Shown one piece after another: positions 17,084 through 25,949 of a stretch of 58,017 bases of DNA. Where the stretch lies: positions 1-58,017 of the forward strand of contig JANLFY010000015.1 in NCBI GenBank assembly GCA_024653485.1, written 5' to 3'. The position numbers were made by a program, and so were the translations under genes. The notes beneath the pieces were generated by a model. That model was not told where the DNA came from. It was given only the letters and a program-made list of their open reading frames with translations, and did not search any database. This DNA is from Bacillota bacterium (lineage in GTDB: Bacteria > Bacillota > SHA-98 > UBA4971). The first letter of the stretch is position 1; each line of letters begins with the position of its first letter.

Positions 17084-18451
17084 ATGACCCATGTAGACTT
17101 GGTGATCAAGGGGGGCAGGATCGCGCTTCTGGACGGCTCGCTGGTTGAGGCCGATGTGGCGGTGAGCGGAGAGACGATATGCGGACTGGGCACGGGCTTC
17201 GATGCCAGTGAGATCATAGACGCGACCGGCCTCGTGGTCCTCCCAGGCGCGGTCGACGGCCACGTCCACATGATGGATCCGGGCTACACGTCACGAGAAG
17301 ACTTCACAACAGGGACGACCGCGGCGGCATACGGCGGCACCACCACGGTGATCGAGCACCATCGCACCGATCCCCAGGTTTTCGATTGGAAGGAGCTCGA
17401 GCGCAAGCGCCAGCACCTGGAGGGGAGAAGCTTGGTGGACTTCGCGCTGAAGGGTGGAATCTCCCACGGTAACCTCGGGGAACTCAGGCAGATGTGGGAT
17501 CGCGGCATCACGGCGTTCAAGATGTTCACTTGCTACCTTCACGGGGCAGACGCCATTCACGTTGGGCTTCAGCAGTACGTTTTCACGGAGATCGCGCGAA
17601 TGAACGGGACGGTTCTCATCCACGCTGAGGACGACGGGATCGTGTCCGCCAACGAACAGGCATTGCGAGCAGCGGGTCGCAAGGACTACATGACCCACTA
17701 CGAGGCCAGGAGCGAGCTCGCTGAAACGCTTGCCATTCGACAGGCCCTCCTCATGGCGGAGAGAACCGGAGCGCGGGTGGTCTTTGCCCACGTAAGCACG
17801 CCCGAGAACCTGTCCATCATCAAGGAAGCCAGGGCAAGAGGCGTGAAGGCGTACGCCGAGACGTGCCCGCAGTACTTCTACCTCAGCACGGAGACCCTCC
17901 GGGAGAAAGGGCCTTGGGTGAAGTTCGCTCCTCCCGTGAAACCACCGGGAACTCAGGAGCGCATGTGGGAAGCCATGGCGCGCGGCCTGGTGGACATAAT
18001 CTCCTCCGACCATTGCCCGTTCGAGAAGGAGCGGAAAGAGAGAGGGCTTGATGACATGTGGGCGGCACCTCCAGGAATCCCGGGGGTCGAGACGTGTCTC
18101 CGGCTAATGCTCACCGGCGTGGCCGAGGGGAAGATTCACATGGGCACCCTGGTCGCCTGCATGAGCACGAATCCTGCCAGGCTGTACGGGTTGTACCCGC
18201 GCAAGGGCAGCCTTGCCGTGGGCTCGGATGCGGACCTCGTGTTGGTGGACATGAACGCCTCGGAGACGCTTGCGAACGCGGGCGTGAAATCCAAGTGCGG
18301 CTGGACTCCTTACGAAGGCACGGTCGTCAGGGGAATCCCGTTGACCACGATCGTGAGGGGGAAAGTCGTGGTCCGAGATAGGGAGATAGTGGGGAAACCC
18401 GGGTTCGGGCGCTTCGTGCCGCGTGGCAGGACGTGGGGCAGTGTGGTGTGA
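17084..18451 (+). CDS. dihydropyrimidinase/hydantoinase/allantoinase-family cyclic amidohydrolase
   Basis: Zinc-dependent enzyme that hydrolytically opens cyclic diamides, 455 residues. The binuclear metal site is complete: H60 and H62 (DGHVHM), a lysine for carboxylation at 146 (AFKMFT), H180 (LIHAED), H236 (FAHVST) and D309 (SSDHCPF). Motif context matches hydantoinase and allantoinase rather than dihydroorotase, but the substrate cannot be fixed from sequence alone. The ATG has GGAGGGGG upstream. Coupled with the nitrilase at 15301 it would convert a hydantoin or dihydropyrimidine to an N-carbamoyl amino acid and then to the amino acid, NH3 and CO2. No dihydropyrimidine dehydrogenase is in the window. 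Confidence 0.87.
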   Translation: MTHVDLVIKGGRIALLDGSLVEADVAVSGETICGLGTGFDASEIIDATGLVVLPGAVDGHVHMMDPGYTSREDFTTGTTAAAYGGTTTVIEHHRTDPQVFDWKELERKRQHLEGRSLVDFALKGGISHGNLGELRQMWDRGITAFKMFTCYLHGADAIHVGLQQYVFTEIARMNGTVLIHAEDDGIVSANEQALRAAGRKDYMTHYEARSELAETLAIRQALLMAERTGARVVFAHVSTPENLSIIKEARARGVKAYAETCPQYFYLSTETLREKGPWVKFAPPVKPPGTQERMWEAMARGLVDIISSDHCPFEKERKERGLDDMWAAPPGIPGVETCLRLMLTGVAEGKIHMGTLVACMSTNPARLYGLYPRKGSLAVGSDADLVLVDMNASETLANAGVKSKCGWTPYEGTVVRGIPLTTIVRGKVVVRDREIVGKPGFGRFVPRGRTWGSVV

Positions 18452-18743
18452 GGACTGGCCGGTCTTGGTTGCCCTGCGCCCTCAGCTGTTGAGCGGCTGG
18501 GCGCAGAAGTGCCAGCGGCCCAGGGACGAATCCCGCGCTCTGCTGGACGATGCCAGGCATCGAGCGCTGGAGGTGTTTTTTGCGTTTGAGGTAGGAATGT
18601 GGTGTTTCGTGTAGAATTAGTAGACCCGCAGCTTTCGTGGCAGAGAGCGCCCGGAGGCCTGTGGCCGCCGGGCGAACAGCGCCGAGAGCGGGCGCGCCCG
18701 TCTTCGCGCTCGAAGGCCGCGCGACGCGCACTTAGCAGGGTGT

Positions 18744-19640
18744 ATGCAGGGGGTCGATGGGTTGCGGGTCAAGATCATAGTGAATCCTATGGCAGGGCGG
18801 GGGCGCGCGGTCAGAGCCGTTCCGGTGATCTGTCGAGCGCTCGAGCAAGGCGGGGCAGACTACGACATTTACGTGACCAAAGGCCCCGGCGACGCCACAG
18901 CAGCGGCAAGGAAAGCGGTTGATGAGGGGTACGAGGTGATCGCGGCGGCCGGCGGGGACGGGACGACGAACGAGGTTGCCAACGGAATAGCCGGGCGGGA
19001 GGCTGCCCTCGGTGTCATACCGTGTGGAAGCGGCAATGACATGGCGATTAGCTTGGGTCTTCCCAGAGACGTGGAGCAGGCGTGCCGCGTGCTTGTCAGG
19101 GGCAAGGCTAGTAGGCGCGACCTCGGGCGCGTCAACGAAAGGTACTTCGTCAACGCCGTCGGAGTGGGGTTCGACGCCACGGCCGCGAGAGCGGCTAGCA
19201 GCGACTTGAGATGGCTTCCGGTGCGCGGGGCCCCTCTCTACGTGATAGCGGTCTTGAAGACTCTGGCGGAATACAAGGCTTGCGAGATGGTCCTGACAGT
19301 CGACGATAAGGTCATGACAGTGCGGCCTCTCCTCGTGGCTGTAGGGATTGGCAAGACGTACGCGGGGGGCATGAAGATCGTCCCGGATGCCGTGCCCGAC
19401 GATGGTCTGTACGACGTGTGCGTCGTGGAGTCCATGGGGAGCCTGGAGACTCTGTACCACCTCCCCAAGGTCTTCACGGGGTCTCACACGAGAATGGGAC
19501 AGACTACGATGATGCGGGCGCGGTACGTCTCGATTCGCTCGTCTGCACCTGTGCCGCTTCATATGGACGGCGAAGTGTTCGTCAAGGAGTCGATGGAATT
19601 CACTCTCATTCCGAGGGGGCTAGCCGCGATACATCCGTGA
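18744..19640 (+). CDS. diacylglycerol kinase-family lipid kinase (YegS/DgkB/BmrU type)
   Basis: ATP-dependent lipid kinase acting at the cytoplasmic face of the membrane, 298 residues. The N-terminus shows IIVNPMAGRGRA and the nucleotide-binding GGDGTTNEVANGI motif (about 75-87), followed by IPCGSGNDMAISLGLP. The C-terminal beta-sandwich ends in MDGEVF. Such proteins phosphorylate diacylglycerol or related lipids; the bacterial substrate varies. ATG 18744 is used; a TTG at 18762 behind GGGGGT is an alternative. About 290 nt of GC-rich spacer with a short T-run near 18580 precede it. rimO begins 6 nt after the stop. Confidence 0.85.
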   Translation: MQGVDGLRVKIIVNPMAGRGRAVRAVPVICRALEQGGADYDIYVTKGPGDATAAARKAVDEGYEVIAAAGGDGTTNEVANGIAGREAALGVIPCGSGNDMAISLGLPRDVEQACRVLVRGKASRRDLGRVNERYFVNAVGVGFDATAARAASSDLRWLPVRGAPLYVIAVLKTLAEYKACEMVLTVDDKVMTVRPLLVAVGIGKTYAGGMKIVPDAVPDDGLYDVCVVESMGSLETLYHLPKVFTGSHTRMGQTTMMRARYVSIRSSAPVPLHMDGEVFVKESMEFTLIPRGLAAIHP

Positions 19641-19645
19641 GGGCC

Positions 19646-21016
19646 ATGGGCGAGGTTGTAGCACTGGTGTCCCTGGGTTGCGCGAAGAACTTGGTGGACT
19701 CCGAGGTAATGGCAGGTTTGCTGAGCTCGGCCGGGTATCTTTTGACGTCGTGCCCGGAGGACGCGGACGTCATAGTCGTGAACACATGCGCGTTCATAGA
19801 CGCAGCTCAGCAGGAGGCGGTCGACACCATACTTGACCTCGCCAGGTACAAGAAAACAGGGAAGTGCCGCGCTCTGATAGTCACGGGGTGTCTCGCCCAG
19901 AGGTTCGCGTCCGAAGTCCTCGCCGAAATGCCGGAGGTAGACGCTGTAGTCGGCACAGGAGACTTCCCCGGCATCGCGGGAGTGGTAAGACAAGCTCTCG
20001 CGGGGCAGCGAATCGCGAAGGTGGGGACTCCGTGCTACCTGCACGACGAGAACGCACCGCGCATTCTCTCGACTCCGCCCTACATGGCTTATGTAAAGAT
20101 CGCGGAAGGATGCAGCAATCGGTGTTCGTACTGCGTGATCCCGGAGCTTCGCGGCCCATACCGGTCGCGGCCGAGTGAGTCTGTGGTCGCCGAGGTTCGG
20201 CGTCTCGCCAGCCATGGGGTCAAAGAGCTGATCCTCATCGCTCAGGATACAACGAGGTATGGAGAGGACATCTACGGAAGACCGTCTTTGGCCGGCTTGC
20301 TTCGGGAGGTCTGCGAGGTCGATGGCCCGAGGTGGGTGCGAGTGCTTTACATGTACCCATCGAGGGTGACCGACGAGCTCATTGAGGTCATGGCGTCTGA
20401 ATCAAAGATCTGCAAGTACGTCGACCTGCCCCTCCAGCACGCAGACGACGACATCCTGAGGTCCATGAACCGCAAAGGGACCTTGGAATCCGCGCGGGAG
20501 ATCATCGCCAGGCTCAGGCAAGCCATGCCCGACGTCACCATCAGGAGCACGTTCATGGTGGGATTCCCGGGAGAGACCGAGGAGCACTTCGGGCGGCTCC
20601 TCGATTTTCTGAGGGAGGTCCGCCTCGACAGGGTCGGGGTTTTTGCGTTCTCGCCGCAGCGGGGCACGCCTGCCGCGAGGCTCCGGGGCCGGGTGCCTTC
20701 AAGGATCAAGGAGAGACGGCGCCGGGAGGCCATGGAAGTCCAGGCAGTCATCTCTCGTGAGAAGAACGAGGCGAGGGTGGGCAGAGTCTTCGACGTGCTC
20801 ATCGAGGGAAGGTCGGAGGAGAGCGATCTCGTCACTGTGGGCCGCTCCCAGGCTGAAGCGCCGGAGATCGACGGTTTGATCTACATCGGCAACGAACACC
20901 CTCCGCCGGGCGAGTTCCGGAGAGTGCGGATAGTCGATGCGGGCGACCACGATCTCGTCGGCGAGATTCTGCCGACCGGCGCGAAGGACGGCGGGGCCAG
21001 GAAGGAAGGGGCCTGA
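19646..21016 (+). CDS. rimO: ribosomal protein S12 methylthiotransferase RimO
   Basis: Radical-SAM enzyme that adds a methylthio group to the conserved aspartate of ribosomal protein S12. The order is UPF0004 domain (SLGCAKNLVDSE, VNTCAFI, TGCLAQR, giving the three auxiliary-cluster cysteines), the radical-SAM CxxxCxxC motif in EGCSNRCSYCVIP, and a C-terminal TRAM domain (about 385-445). SLGCAKN and the following residues are typical of RimO rather than MiaB. ATG 19646 was chosen although the frame is open from 19418, because the upstream part lies within the kinase gene. In many Bacillota rimO is next to pgsA-cinA-recA; here it is about 26 kb away from cinA. Confidence 0.93.
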   Translation: MGEVVALVSLGCAKNLVDSEVMAGLLSSAGYLLTSCPEDADVIVVNTCAFIDAAQQEAVDTILDLARYKKTGKCRALIVTGCLAQRFASEVLAEMPEVDAVVGTGDFPGIAGVVRQALAGQRIAKVGTPCYLHDENAPRILSTPPYMAYVKIAEGCSNRCSYCVIPELRGPYRSRPSESVVAEVRRLASHGVKELILIAQDTTRYGEDIYGRPSLAGLLREVCEVDGPRWVRVLYMYPSRVTDELIEVMASESKICKYVDLPLQHADDDILRSMNRKGTLESAREIIARLRQAMPDVTIRSTFMVGFPGETEEHFGRLLDFLREVRLDRVGVFAFSPQRGTPAARLRGRVPSRIKERRRREAMEVQAVISREKNEARVGRVFDVLIEGRSEESDLVTVGRSQAEAPEIDGLIYIGNEHPPPGEFRRVRIVDAGDHDLVGEILPTGAKDGGARKEGA

Positions 21017-21437
21017 CTCCCTCATAGGCCTGGGTCTTCGTGGCGCAGGACGCTTGCCTCGATGAGGTGGCTCAAGAAGCCCCCTCCGTCCGGGCGATCT
21101 CCGACGGGCGTCGTGAAATCAAGCTCGCCGGATCAAGAGTTCGGCGCCCTTGGAGGGCGGGACGTGGTTTGTGCAAGAGAGTGCAATCTTGGCATGGCGG
21201 AATGCAGAGTCTTGCACTGGCGAGCGTCGTCCCGCGATGGGAACGCTGGAGCCCGGTGCAAGGCAGCGGTTTGTGCGGGAGTCAGGGCAGCGCTGCGGCG
21301 GTGTCGAGGTGAGCCGGTGCGGAGAGACGCTGGCACGTGGTTTGCAGGCTGTGTGATGACGGCAACGGAAGATGGGGATCCGCTGTGTGGCTCGAGGAGT
21401 GCGCAACTCAACAAACCAGAGAGGAGAGGGATGCGGC
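21017..21437. other. 421-nt leader or spacer before glutamate dehydrogenase
   Basis: A perfect inverted repeat GTGCAAGA (21171-21178) / TCTTGCAC (21210-21217) encloses 31 nt containing further TGCA-rich sequence. It could be an operator pair or part of an RNA leader. I saw no riboswitch or T-box signature, and no clear promoter or gene. Confidence 0.3.
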
Positions 21438-22697
21438 ATGAGCGCGGAGACGAGGCCCAAGAGCGCGTACGAGATCGCCCTGCAGCAGTATGATGCGGTT
21501 GCGGGGAGGCTGGACATCGACCCGGGAATCCGTGAGCTCCTTCGCCATCCAAAGACGAGCCTGGAAGTGGCGTTTCCCGTCAGGATGGACGACGGCACGG
21601 TGAAGGTCGTGACCGGGTACCGGGTTGTGCACAACACCGCGAGGGGCCCGGGCAAGGGCGGCATCAGGTACCATCCCGGTGTGACGTTCGACGAAGTGAA
21701 GGCGCTCGCTATGTGGATGACGTGGAAGTGCGCGGTGGTGGGCATCCCGTTCGGTGGCGCGAAGGGCGGTGTCGTGTGCAATCCCAAGGAGATGTCGCAG
21801 GGCGAGATCGAGAGGTTGACCAGGCGCTTTACAAGCGAGATTAGCGGGGTGATAGGGCCACACACCGACATCCCGGCGCCAGACGTTTACACCAACGCTC
21901 AGGTGATGGCGTGGATAATGGACACGTACAGCACTCACAAGCGCGAGTTCACGCCTGGCGTTGTGACGGGCAAACCCATTCCACTGGGCGGATCGCTGGG
22001 GCGGAACGAAGCTACCGCGAGAGGCTGCGTGTTCACTATAAGACAGGCAGCCAGGCACATCGGTGTACCCATGGACCGTCTGCGCGTCGCGATCCAGGGG
22101 TACGGGAACGCGGGCTCCATAGCCGCATCCCTCCTGCACGCGGACGGCTGCAAGATCGTGGCCGTCTCGGACTCCAAGGGCGGTGTATACTGCGATAGAG
22201 GCCTCGACCCCGCGAAGGTCCTTGCTCACAAGAATCTCACCGGCTCCGTTGTGGGAGCCGAAGGGACTGAACCCATATCCAACGCGGGCCTTCTCGAGCT
22301 GGAGTGTGACGTGCTGGTGCCGGCTGCTCTCGAGAACCAAATCACGGCGGACAACGCGCCGCGCGTGAAGGCAAAGGTCGTGGCGGAGGCAGCGAACGGG
22401 CCCACGACGCCGGAGGCGGATGACATCCTTTATGACAAGGGAGTCATGGTCATCCCCGACATCCTGGCGAACGCAGGCGGCGTGACCGTTTCCTACTTCG
22501 AGTGGGTGCAGAACCTCATGGTGTACTACTGGACTGAAGAGGAAGTCAACGGGAAGCTCGAGCAGATCATGAATCACAGCTTCGAAGCCGTGCTCGACAT
22601 GGCACAGAAAAAGAAGGTCCACATGAGGAACGCTGCCTACATGCTCGCCATCTCGAGGGTTGCCGAGGCCGAGAGGTTGAGAGGCATCTACCCGTGA
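21438..22697 (+). CDS. gdhA: glutamate dehydrogenase (NAD(P)-dependent)
   Basis: Interconverts glutamate and 2-oxoglutarate plus ammonia; a hexameric cytoplasmic enzyme. It has 419 residues, the length of the small hexameric class. The active-site stretch [42 protein letters not shown] is split across about 70-112 and contains the catalytic lysine-glycine-rich loop. Family motif [13 protein letters not shown] and Rossmann motif IQGYGNAGS follow. ATG 21438 follows GGAGAGG; the open frame upstream from 21372 adds unrelated residues. It could take up or release ammonia produced by the amidohydrolases upstream. Cofactor preference cannot be judged. Confidence 0.94.
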   Translation: MSAETRPKSAYEIALQQYDAVAGRLDIDPGIRELLRHPKTSLEVAFPVRMDDGTVKVVTGYRVVHNTARGPGKGGIRYHPGVTFDEVKALAMWMTWKCAVVGIPFGGAKGGVVCNPKEMSQGEIERLTRRFTSEISGVIGPHTDIPAPDVYTNAQVMAWIMDTYSTHKREFTPGVVTGKPIPLGGSLGRNEATARGCVFTIRQAARHIGVPMDRLRVAIQGYGNAGSIAASLLHADGCKIVAVSDSKGGVYCDRGLDPAKVLAHKNLTGSVVGAEGTEPISNAGLLELECDVLVPAALENQITADNAPRVKAKVVAEAANGPTTPEADDILYDKGVMVIPDILANAGGVTVSYFEWVQNLMVYYWTEEEVNGKLEQIMNHSFEAVLDMAQKKKVHMRNAAYMLAISRVAEAERLRGIYP

Positions 22698-23142
22698 GGC
22701 CCGCGCTGGCAAGGTGAGCGAGCGTCGTCTCCGCGACGTGATGGTGGCGCGAGCAGTTCCTGTTCAGGGCATGAGCATCCGGCATCTTGCCAGGCGCATC
22801 GCTCGGGGGCCGGCGCTCCCAACCGGGGTTCCTGCGGTTTGGCTTGCGACGGGTTTCCCTGTGGAATCGCGGCCCGCCTCAACCCACTGACGGGTGAGGC
22901 GGGTCTTCCGTGCCCTGGCAAGCAGCGGGACAAATTGTGACTGTGGGGAGGAAGAAACGGATCGAGCGTAGAATCCATATCTTCTGGGAACGTGGCCAGC
23001 ATGGCGGAAGCACTCCGAAGGAGTCTTCCCTGTCGTCCGGCCGGCGTGGCCCGAAGGGAGGGATGCGGCGGGCGGCACGGTCCGTGACTTGCGTTAATTA
23101 GCGTCGCGGGGCTTCTTCAACGTGAAAGGAGGCGCTTTCAGT
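22698..23142. other. 445-nt spacer between gdhA and the BMP-type transporter
   Basis: It holds the terminator at 22873-22910. Beyond it is a leader of about 230 nt with a TAGAAT hexamer near 22972 but no matching -35 box. I looked for a purine riboswitch, expected before nucleoside transporters, and did not find its conserved core. No gene is apparent. Confidence 0.35.
22873..22910 (+). terminator. intrinsic terminator-like hairpin downstream of gdhA
   Basis: CCCGCCTCAACCC (22873-22885) pairs with GGGTGAGGCGGG (22892-22903) with a single bulged A and a 6-nt loop. It is followed by TCTTCC. The T-tract is weak, as is often seen in GC-rich genomes. It is the likely end of the gdhA transcript. 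Confidence 0.65.
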
Positions 23143-24183
23143 ATGTCCAAGAGAACCACCTGGATCGTGGTGGTCGCTGTAATCGTCGTACTAGCTGGGG
23201 TGTATATAGCAGTTCGCGGGATTCCGACGGCGCAGAAGGCCGAGGAAGCGAAGGCGTTCAAGGCGGGCATGGTGACAGACATCGGAGGCCTTGGGGACCA
23301 GTCGTTCAACGATGCGGCTTACCGTGGTCTCGAGAAGGCCAAGAGCGAGCTGGGCGCTGAGATCAACGTCGTAGAGTCCAAGAAGATGGACGACTACGAG
23401 CCCAACCTCCGCAGCCTCGGCGATCAGAAGTACGACATAACCTGGGCCATCGGCTTCTTGATGACTGACGCCATGAACAACGTTGCCCCCCAATATCCGG
23501 ACCTCAAGTTCGGCATCATCGACAGCGTTGTTGAGCAGCCGAACGTCGCGTCAGCGACCTTCAAGGAGCACGAGGGTTCCTACCTCCTGGGGATCATCGC
23601 GGCTAGCATGACGAAGACGGGGACGGTCGGGTTCGTGGGCGGTATGGATGTCCCGGTCATTGAGAAATTCGAAGTGGGTTACCTCGCGGGAGTCCGCACC
23701 GTGAACCCCGACGTCAAGGTCCTCATAGGCTACACGGGCAAGTTTGACGATCCCGCCAAGGGCAAAGAGGTAGCCCTCGCGCAGTTCAGCCAAGGCGCTG
23801 ACATCGTCTATCATGCGTCCGGCGCGTGCGGAATAGGGGTCATTGAGGCCGCCAAGGAGAAGGGCGCCGGATTCTGGGCCATGGGAGTCGACTCCTGCCA
23901 GCATCACCTCGCGCCCGACAACGTCATGTCGTGCATGTTGAAGCGTGTGGACGTGGCGGTGTACGACGTCACCGCGAAGGTGAAGGACGGCACGTTTGAG
24001 GCGGCCCACTACGAGTACGGCCTCAAGGAAGACGGTGTAGGCCCGTGCGACGAGACCTCCAAGCACGTCCCGCAGGACGTGTTGGACAAGGTGAACGCTT
24101 ACAAGGCCAAGATCGTCGGTGGGGAGCTCGTGATCCCTGCTACCAGAGCTGACCTCGAGACCTTCACGCCGCCCGCGCTGTAA
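23143..24183 (+). CDS. BMP/Med-family ABC solute-binding protein
   Basis: Extracytoplasmic receptor of the basic-membrane-protein family, whose characterised members bind purine nucleosides. About 346 residues: an N-terminal hydrophobic segment (about 7-26), then the BMP start KAGMVTDIGGLGDQSFNDAAYRG and later ITWAIGFLMTDAMNN and GVDSCQHHLAPDNVMSCMLKRVD. No lipobox cysteine follows the hydrophobic segment, whereas Gram-positive BMP proteins are usually lipoproteins. It is therefore either a membrane-anchored or a soluble periplasmic receptor. ATG 23143 lies 10 nt after GGAGG; a GTG at 23122 is unlikely. The three other importer subunits follow. Confidence 0.9.
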   Translation: MSKRTTWIVVVAVIVVLAGVYIAVRGIPTAQKAEEAKAFKAGMVTDIGGLGDQSFNDAAYRGLEKAKSELGAEINVVESKKMDDYEPNLRSLGDQKYDITWAIGFLMTDAMNNVAPQYPDLKFGIIDSVVEQPNVASATFKEHEGSYLLGIIAASMTKTGTVGFVGGMDVPVIEKFEVGYLAGVRTVNPDVKVLIGYTGKFDDPAKGKEVALAQFSQGADIVYHASGACGIGVIEAAKEKGAGFWAMGVDSCQHHLAPDNVMSCMLKRVDVAVYDVTAKVKDGTFEAAHYEYGLKEDGVGPCDETSKHVPQDVLDKVNAYKAKIVGGELVIPATRADLETFTPPAL

Positions 24184-24218
24184 GCCGCCCGGCGGCGAGA
24201 GTACGCAAGCGCGGCGCA

Positions 24219-24237
24219 GCTCCCCGCGAGGGGGAGC
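24219..24237 (+). terminator. short hairpin after the BMP receptor gene
   Basis: GCTCCCC and GGGGAGC enclose the 5-nt loop GCGAG, without a T-run. It probably shields the receptor mRNA 3' end together with the larger hairpin that follows. Confidence 0.4.
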
Positions 24238-24243
24238 GGCAGG

Positions 24244-24288
24244 AAGTGCCAGGTGCCGGCTCGCGCGAGCGGCGGCGCCTGGCACTTT
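24244..24288 (+). terminator. attenuating terminator between receptor and ATPase genes
   Basis: AAGTGCCAGGTGCCG pairs with CGGCGCCTGGCACTT over about 14 positions with one internal mismatch. The apex is GC-rich, and the 3' arm ends in TTTT. It lies between the binding protein stop and the ATPase start, so partial termination here would give more receptor than transporter. Confidence 0.7.
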
Positions 24289-24308
24289 TGAAAAGGGAGG
24301 TGTGCTCG

Positions 24309-25949
24309 CTGTCAGAACGTGGGAATGCTCCCGTGGTTGAGATGCGAGGTATCACAGTGACGTTCCCGGGCGTCGTCGCAAACGACGATGTGAGCATCGA
24401 TGTGTACCCGGGCGAGATACTGGCACTCCTCGGGGAGAACGGCGCAGGGAAGACAACCCTAATGAACGTGCTTTACGGTCTCTACCGACCAGACCGAGGA
24501 GAGATCCGCGTCAGGGGCAAGACCGTGAGCATTCGAGACCCCAACGACGCTATCAAGCTCGGCCTCGGCATGGTGCACCAGCATTTCATGCTCATACCGC
24601 CTTTCACCGTGGCGGAGAACATCGTCCTGGGGACGGAGCCGGTGGCGGCCGGCGGCGTTCTCGACTCCCGGCGCGCTGTGGAGAACGTGAAGAACCTTTC
24701 GGCCAAGTACGGGCTTGCGGTGGACCCGAGCGCGAGGGTCGAGAACATATCCGTGGGAATGCAGCAACGTGTGGAGATCTTGAAAGCTCTTTATCGGGGC
24801 ACGGAGGTGCTCATTCTCGACGAGCCCACCGCGGTCCTCACGCCGCAAGAGGTTGATGAGCTCGCAGGCATCATGCGCAACCTGGCGAGCCAAGGGAAGT
24901 CAATAGTGTTCATCACACACAAGCTCAAGGAGGTCATGGCCATAAGCGACCGGGTGACCGTGCTCAGGCGGGGAAGGGTCGTGGGGACGCTTCCCACGCG
25001 TGAGACCACACCGGAGGACCTGGCGCGGATGATGGTGGGGCGTGACGTGGTGCTTTCCGTGGAAAAGGGCCCGCCTCGGGTCAAAGACGTGGTTCTCACG
25101 GTCGAGGGCGTCCACGTGAGGAGCTCGCGAGGCTTGCCCGCCCTGAAAGGCGTATCGTTCGAAGTGAGGGCGGGAGAGATCGTGGGCATCGCGGGGATAG
25201 AGGGGAACGGCCAGAGCGAACTCGTGGAAGCGCTCACAGGGCTGCGCAAGGTGAGCGCTGGGCGGATCTTGGTGGGCGGCGTAGATGTCACGAATAGGCC
25301 TCCTCGACAAGTGATAGAGAGAGGGGTTGGACACGTTCCGGAGGACCGGCAGCGGCGCGGCCTCATTCTCGACTTCTCCATAGCTGAGAACCTCATCTTG
25401 GAGAGGTATTACAAGCCACCGTTCGCGCGAGGGGTCAACCTGGACTACAGGGCGGTCCGGACCTACGCCCGCCAGCTCATATCGGAGTTCGATATCCGAA
25501 CGCCAAGCGAGAACGTTCGAGTTGGAGCGCTCTCCGGCGGGAACCAGCAGAAGGTCGTGGTAGCAAGGGAGCTCTCCCTGGAGCCCCGACTCCTCATTGC
25601 GTCTCAGCCTACCAGGGGTCTGGATGTCGGGGCAATAGAATTCGTGCACAGAAGGCTCGTTTCCCAGCGCGACGAGGGGAAAGCCATACTCCTCGTCTCG
25701 CTGGAACTCGACGAGATCATGTCGCTTTCCGATAGGATACTCGTCCTCTACGAGGGTCAGATAGTCGGTAGCATGAAAGCCGAGGAGGCAACGGAGCAGG
25801 AGATAGGGTTCTTGATGGCCGGCGGCCGCCGGGGGCCAGTCGAGGGGACAAGCTCGCAAGCGGTGCCGCGAGCGGGAGGTGAGCGTGATGCCCGAGCCGG
25901 GACAAGGCACGAAGGTGCTCACGGGATGGCGCAGGCTAGTGCAACGTGA
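24309..25949 (+). CDS. BMP-type ABC transporter ATPase, two nucleotide-binding domains (YufO-like)
   Basis: Cytoplasmic energy unit with two ABC domains fused, as in the nucleoside importers of the BMP family. Domain 1 has Walker A GENGAGKT, signature ISVGMQQRVEILKAL and LILDEPTAVLTP. Domain 2 has the degenerate P-loop region GIEGNGQSELVEAL, signature ALSGGNQQKVVVARE and LLIASQPTRGLD, the usual asymmetry of this family. The best ribosome-binding site (GGAGG, 24296-24300) is 8 nt before CTG 24309. The only in-frame ATG nearby (24342) would cut into the conserved VVEMRGI start, so a CTG start is proposed. The C-terminal tail of about 40 residues after the family end overlaps the permease gene by 62 nt. 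Confidence 0.88.
   Translation: MSERGNAPVVEMRGITVTFPGVVANDDVSIDVYPGEILALLGENGAGKTTLMNVLYGLYRPDRGEIRVRGKTVSIRDPNDAIKLGLGMVHQHFMLIPPFTVAENIVLGTEPVAAGGVLDSRRAVENVKNLSAKYGLAVDPSARVENISVGMQQRVEILKALYRGTEVLILDEPTAVLTPQEVDELAGIMRNLASQGKSIVFITHKLKEVMAISDRVTVLRRGRVVGTLPTRETTPEDLARMMVGRDVVLSVEKGPPRVKDVVLTVEGVHVRSSRGLPALKGVSFEVRAGEIVGIAGIEGNGQSELVEALTGLRKVSAGRILVGGVDVTNRPPRQVIERGVGHVPEDRQRRGLILDFSIAENLILERYYKPPFARGVNLDYRAVRTYARQLISEFDIRTPSENVRVGALSGGNQQKVVVARELSLEPRLLIASQPTRGLDVGAIEFVHRRLVSQRDEGKAILLVSLELDEIMSLSDRILVLYEGQIVGSMKAEEATEQEIGFLMAGGRRGPVEGTSSQAVPRAGGERDARAGTRHEGAHGMAQASAT

Noticed and set aside
18452-18743. small genes in the spacer before the lipid kinase
   Set aside because: The short frames here have no ribosome-binding site or motif; only GC-rich short stems and a T-run near 18580 are visible.
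19418-19645. longer N-terminus for RimO
   Set aside because: These 76 codons overlap the lipid kinase gene and precede the conserved start EVVALVSLGCAKN.
21017-21437. T-box or other known riboswitch before gdhA
   Set aside because: No AGGGTGGNACCGCG-like core and no terminator with T-run in the leader.
22904-23142. purine riboswitch before the BMP-type importer
   Set aside because: Expected from function, but the conserved loop and junction sequences of the purine aptamer were not found.
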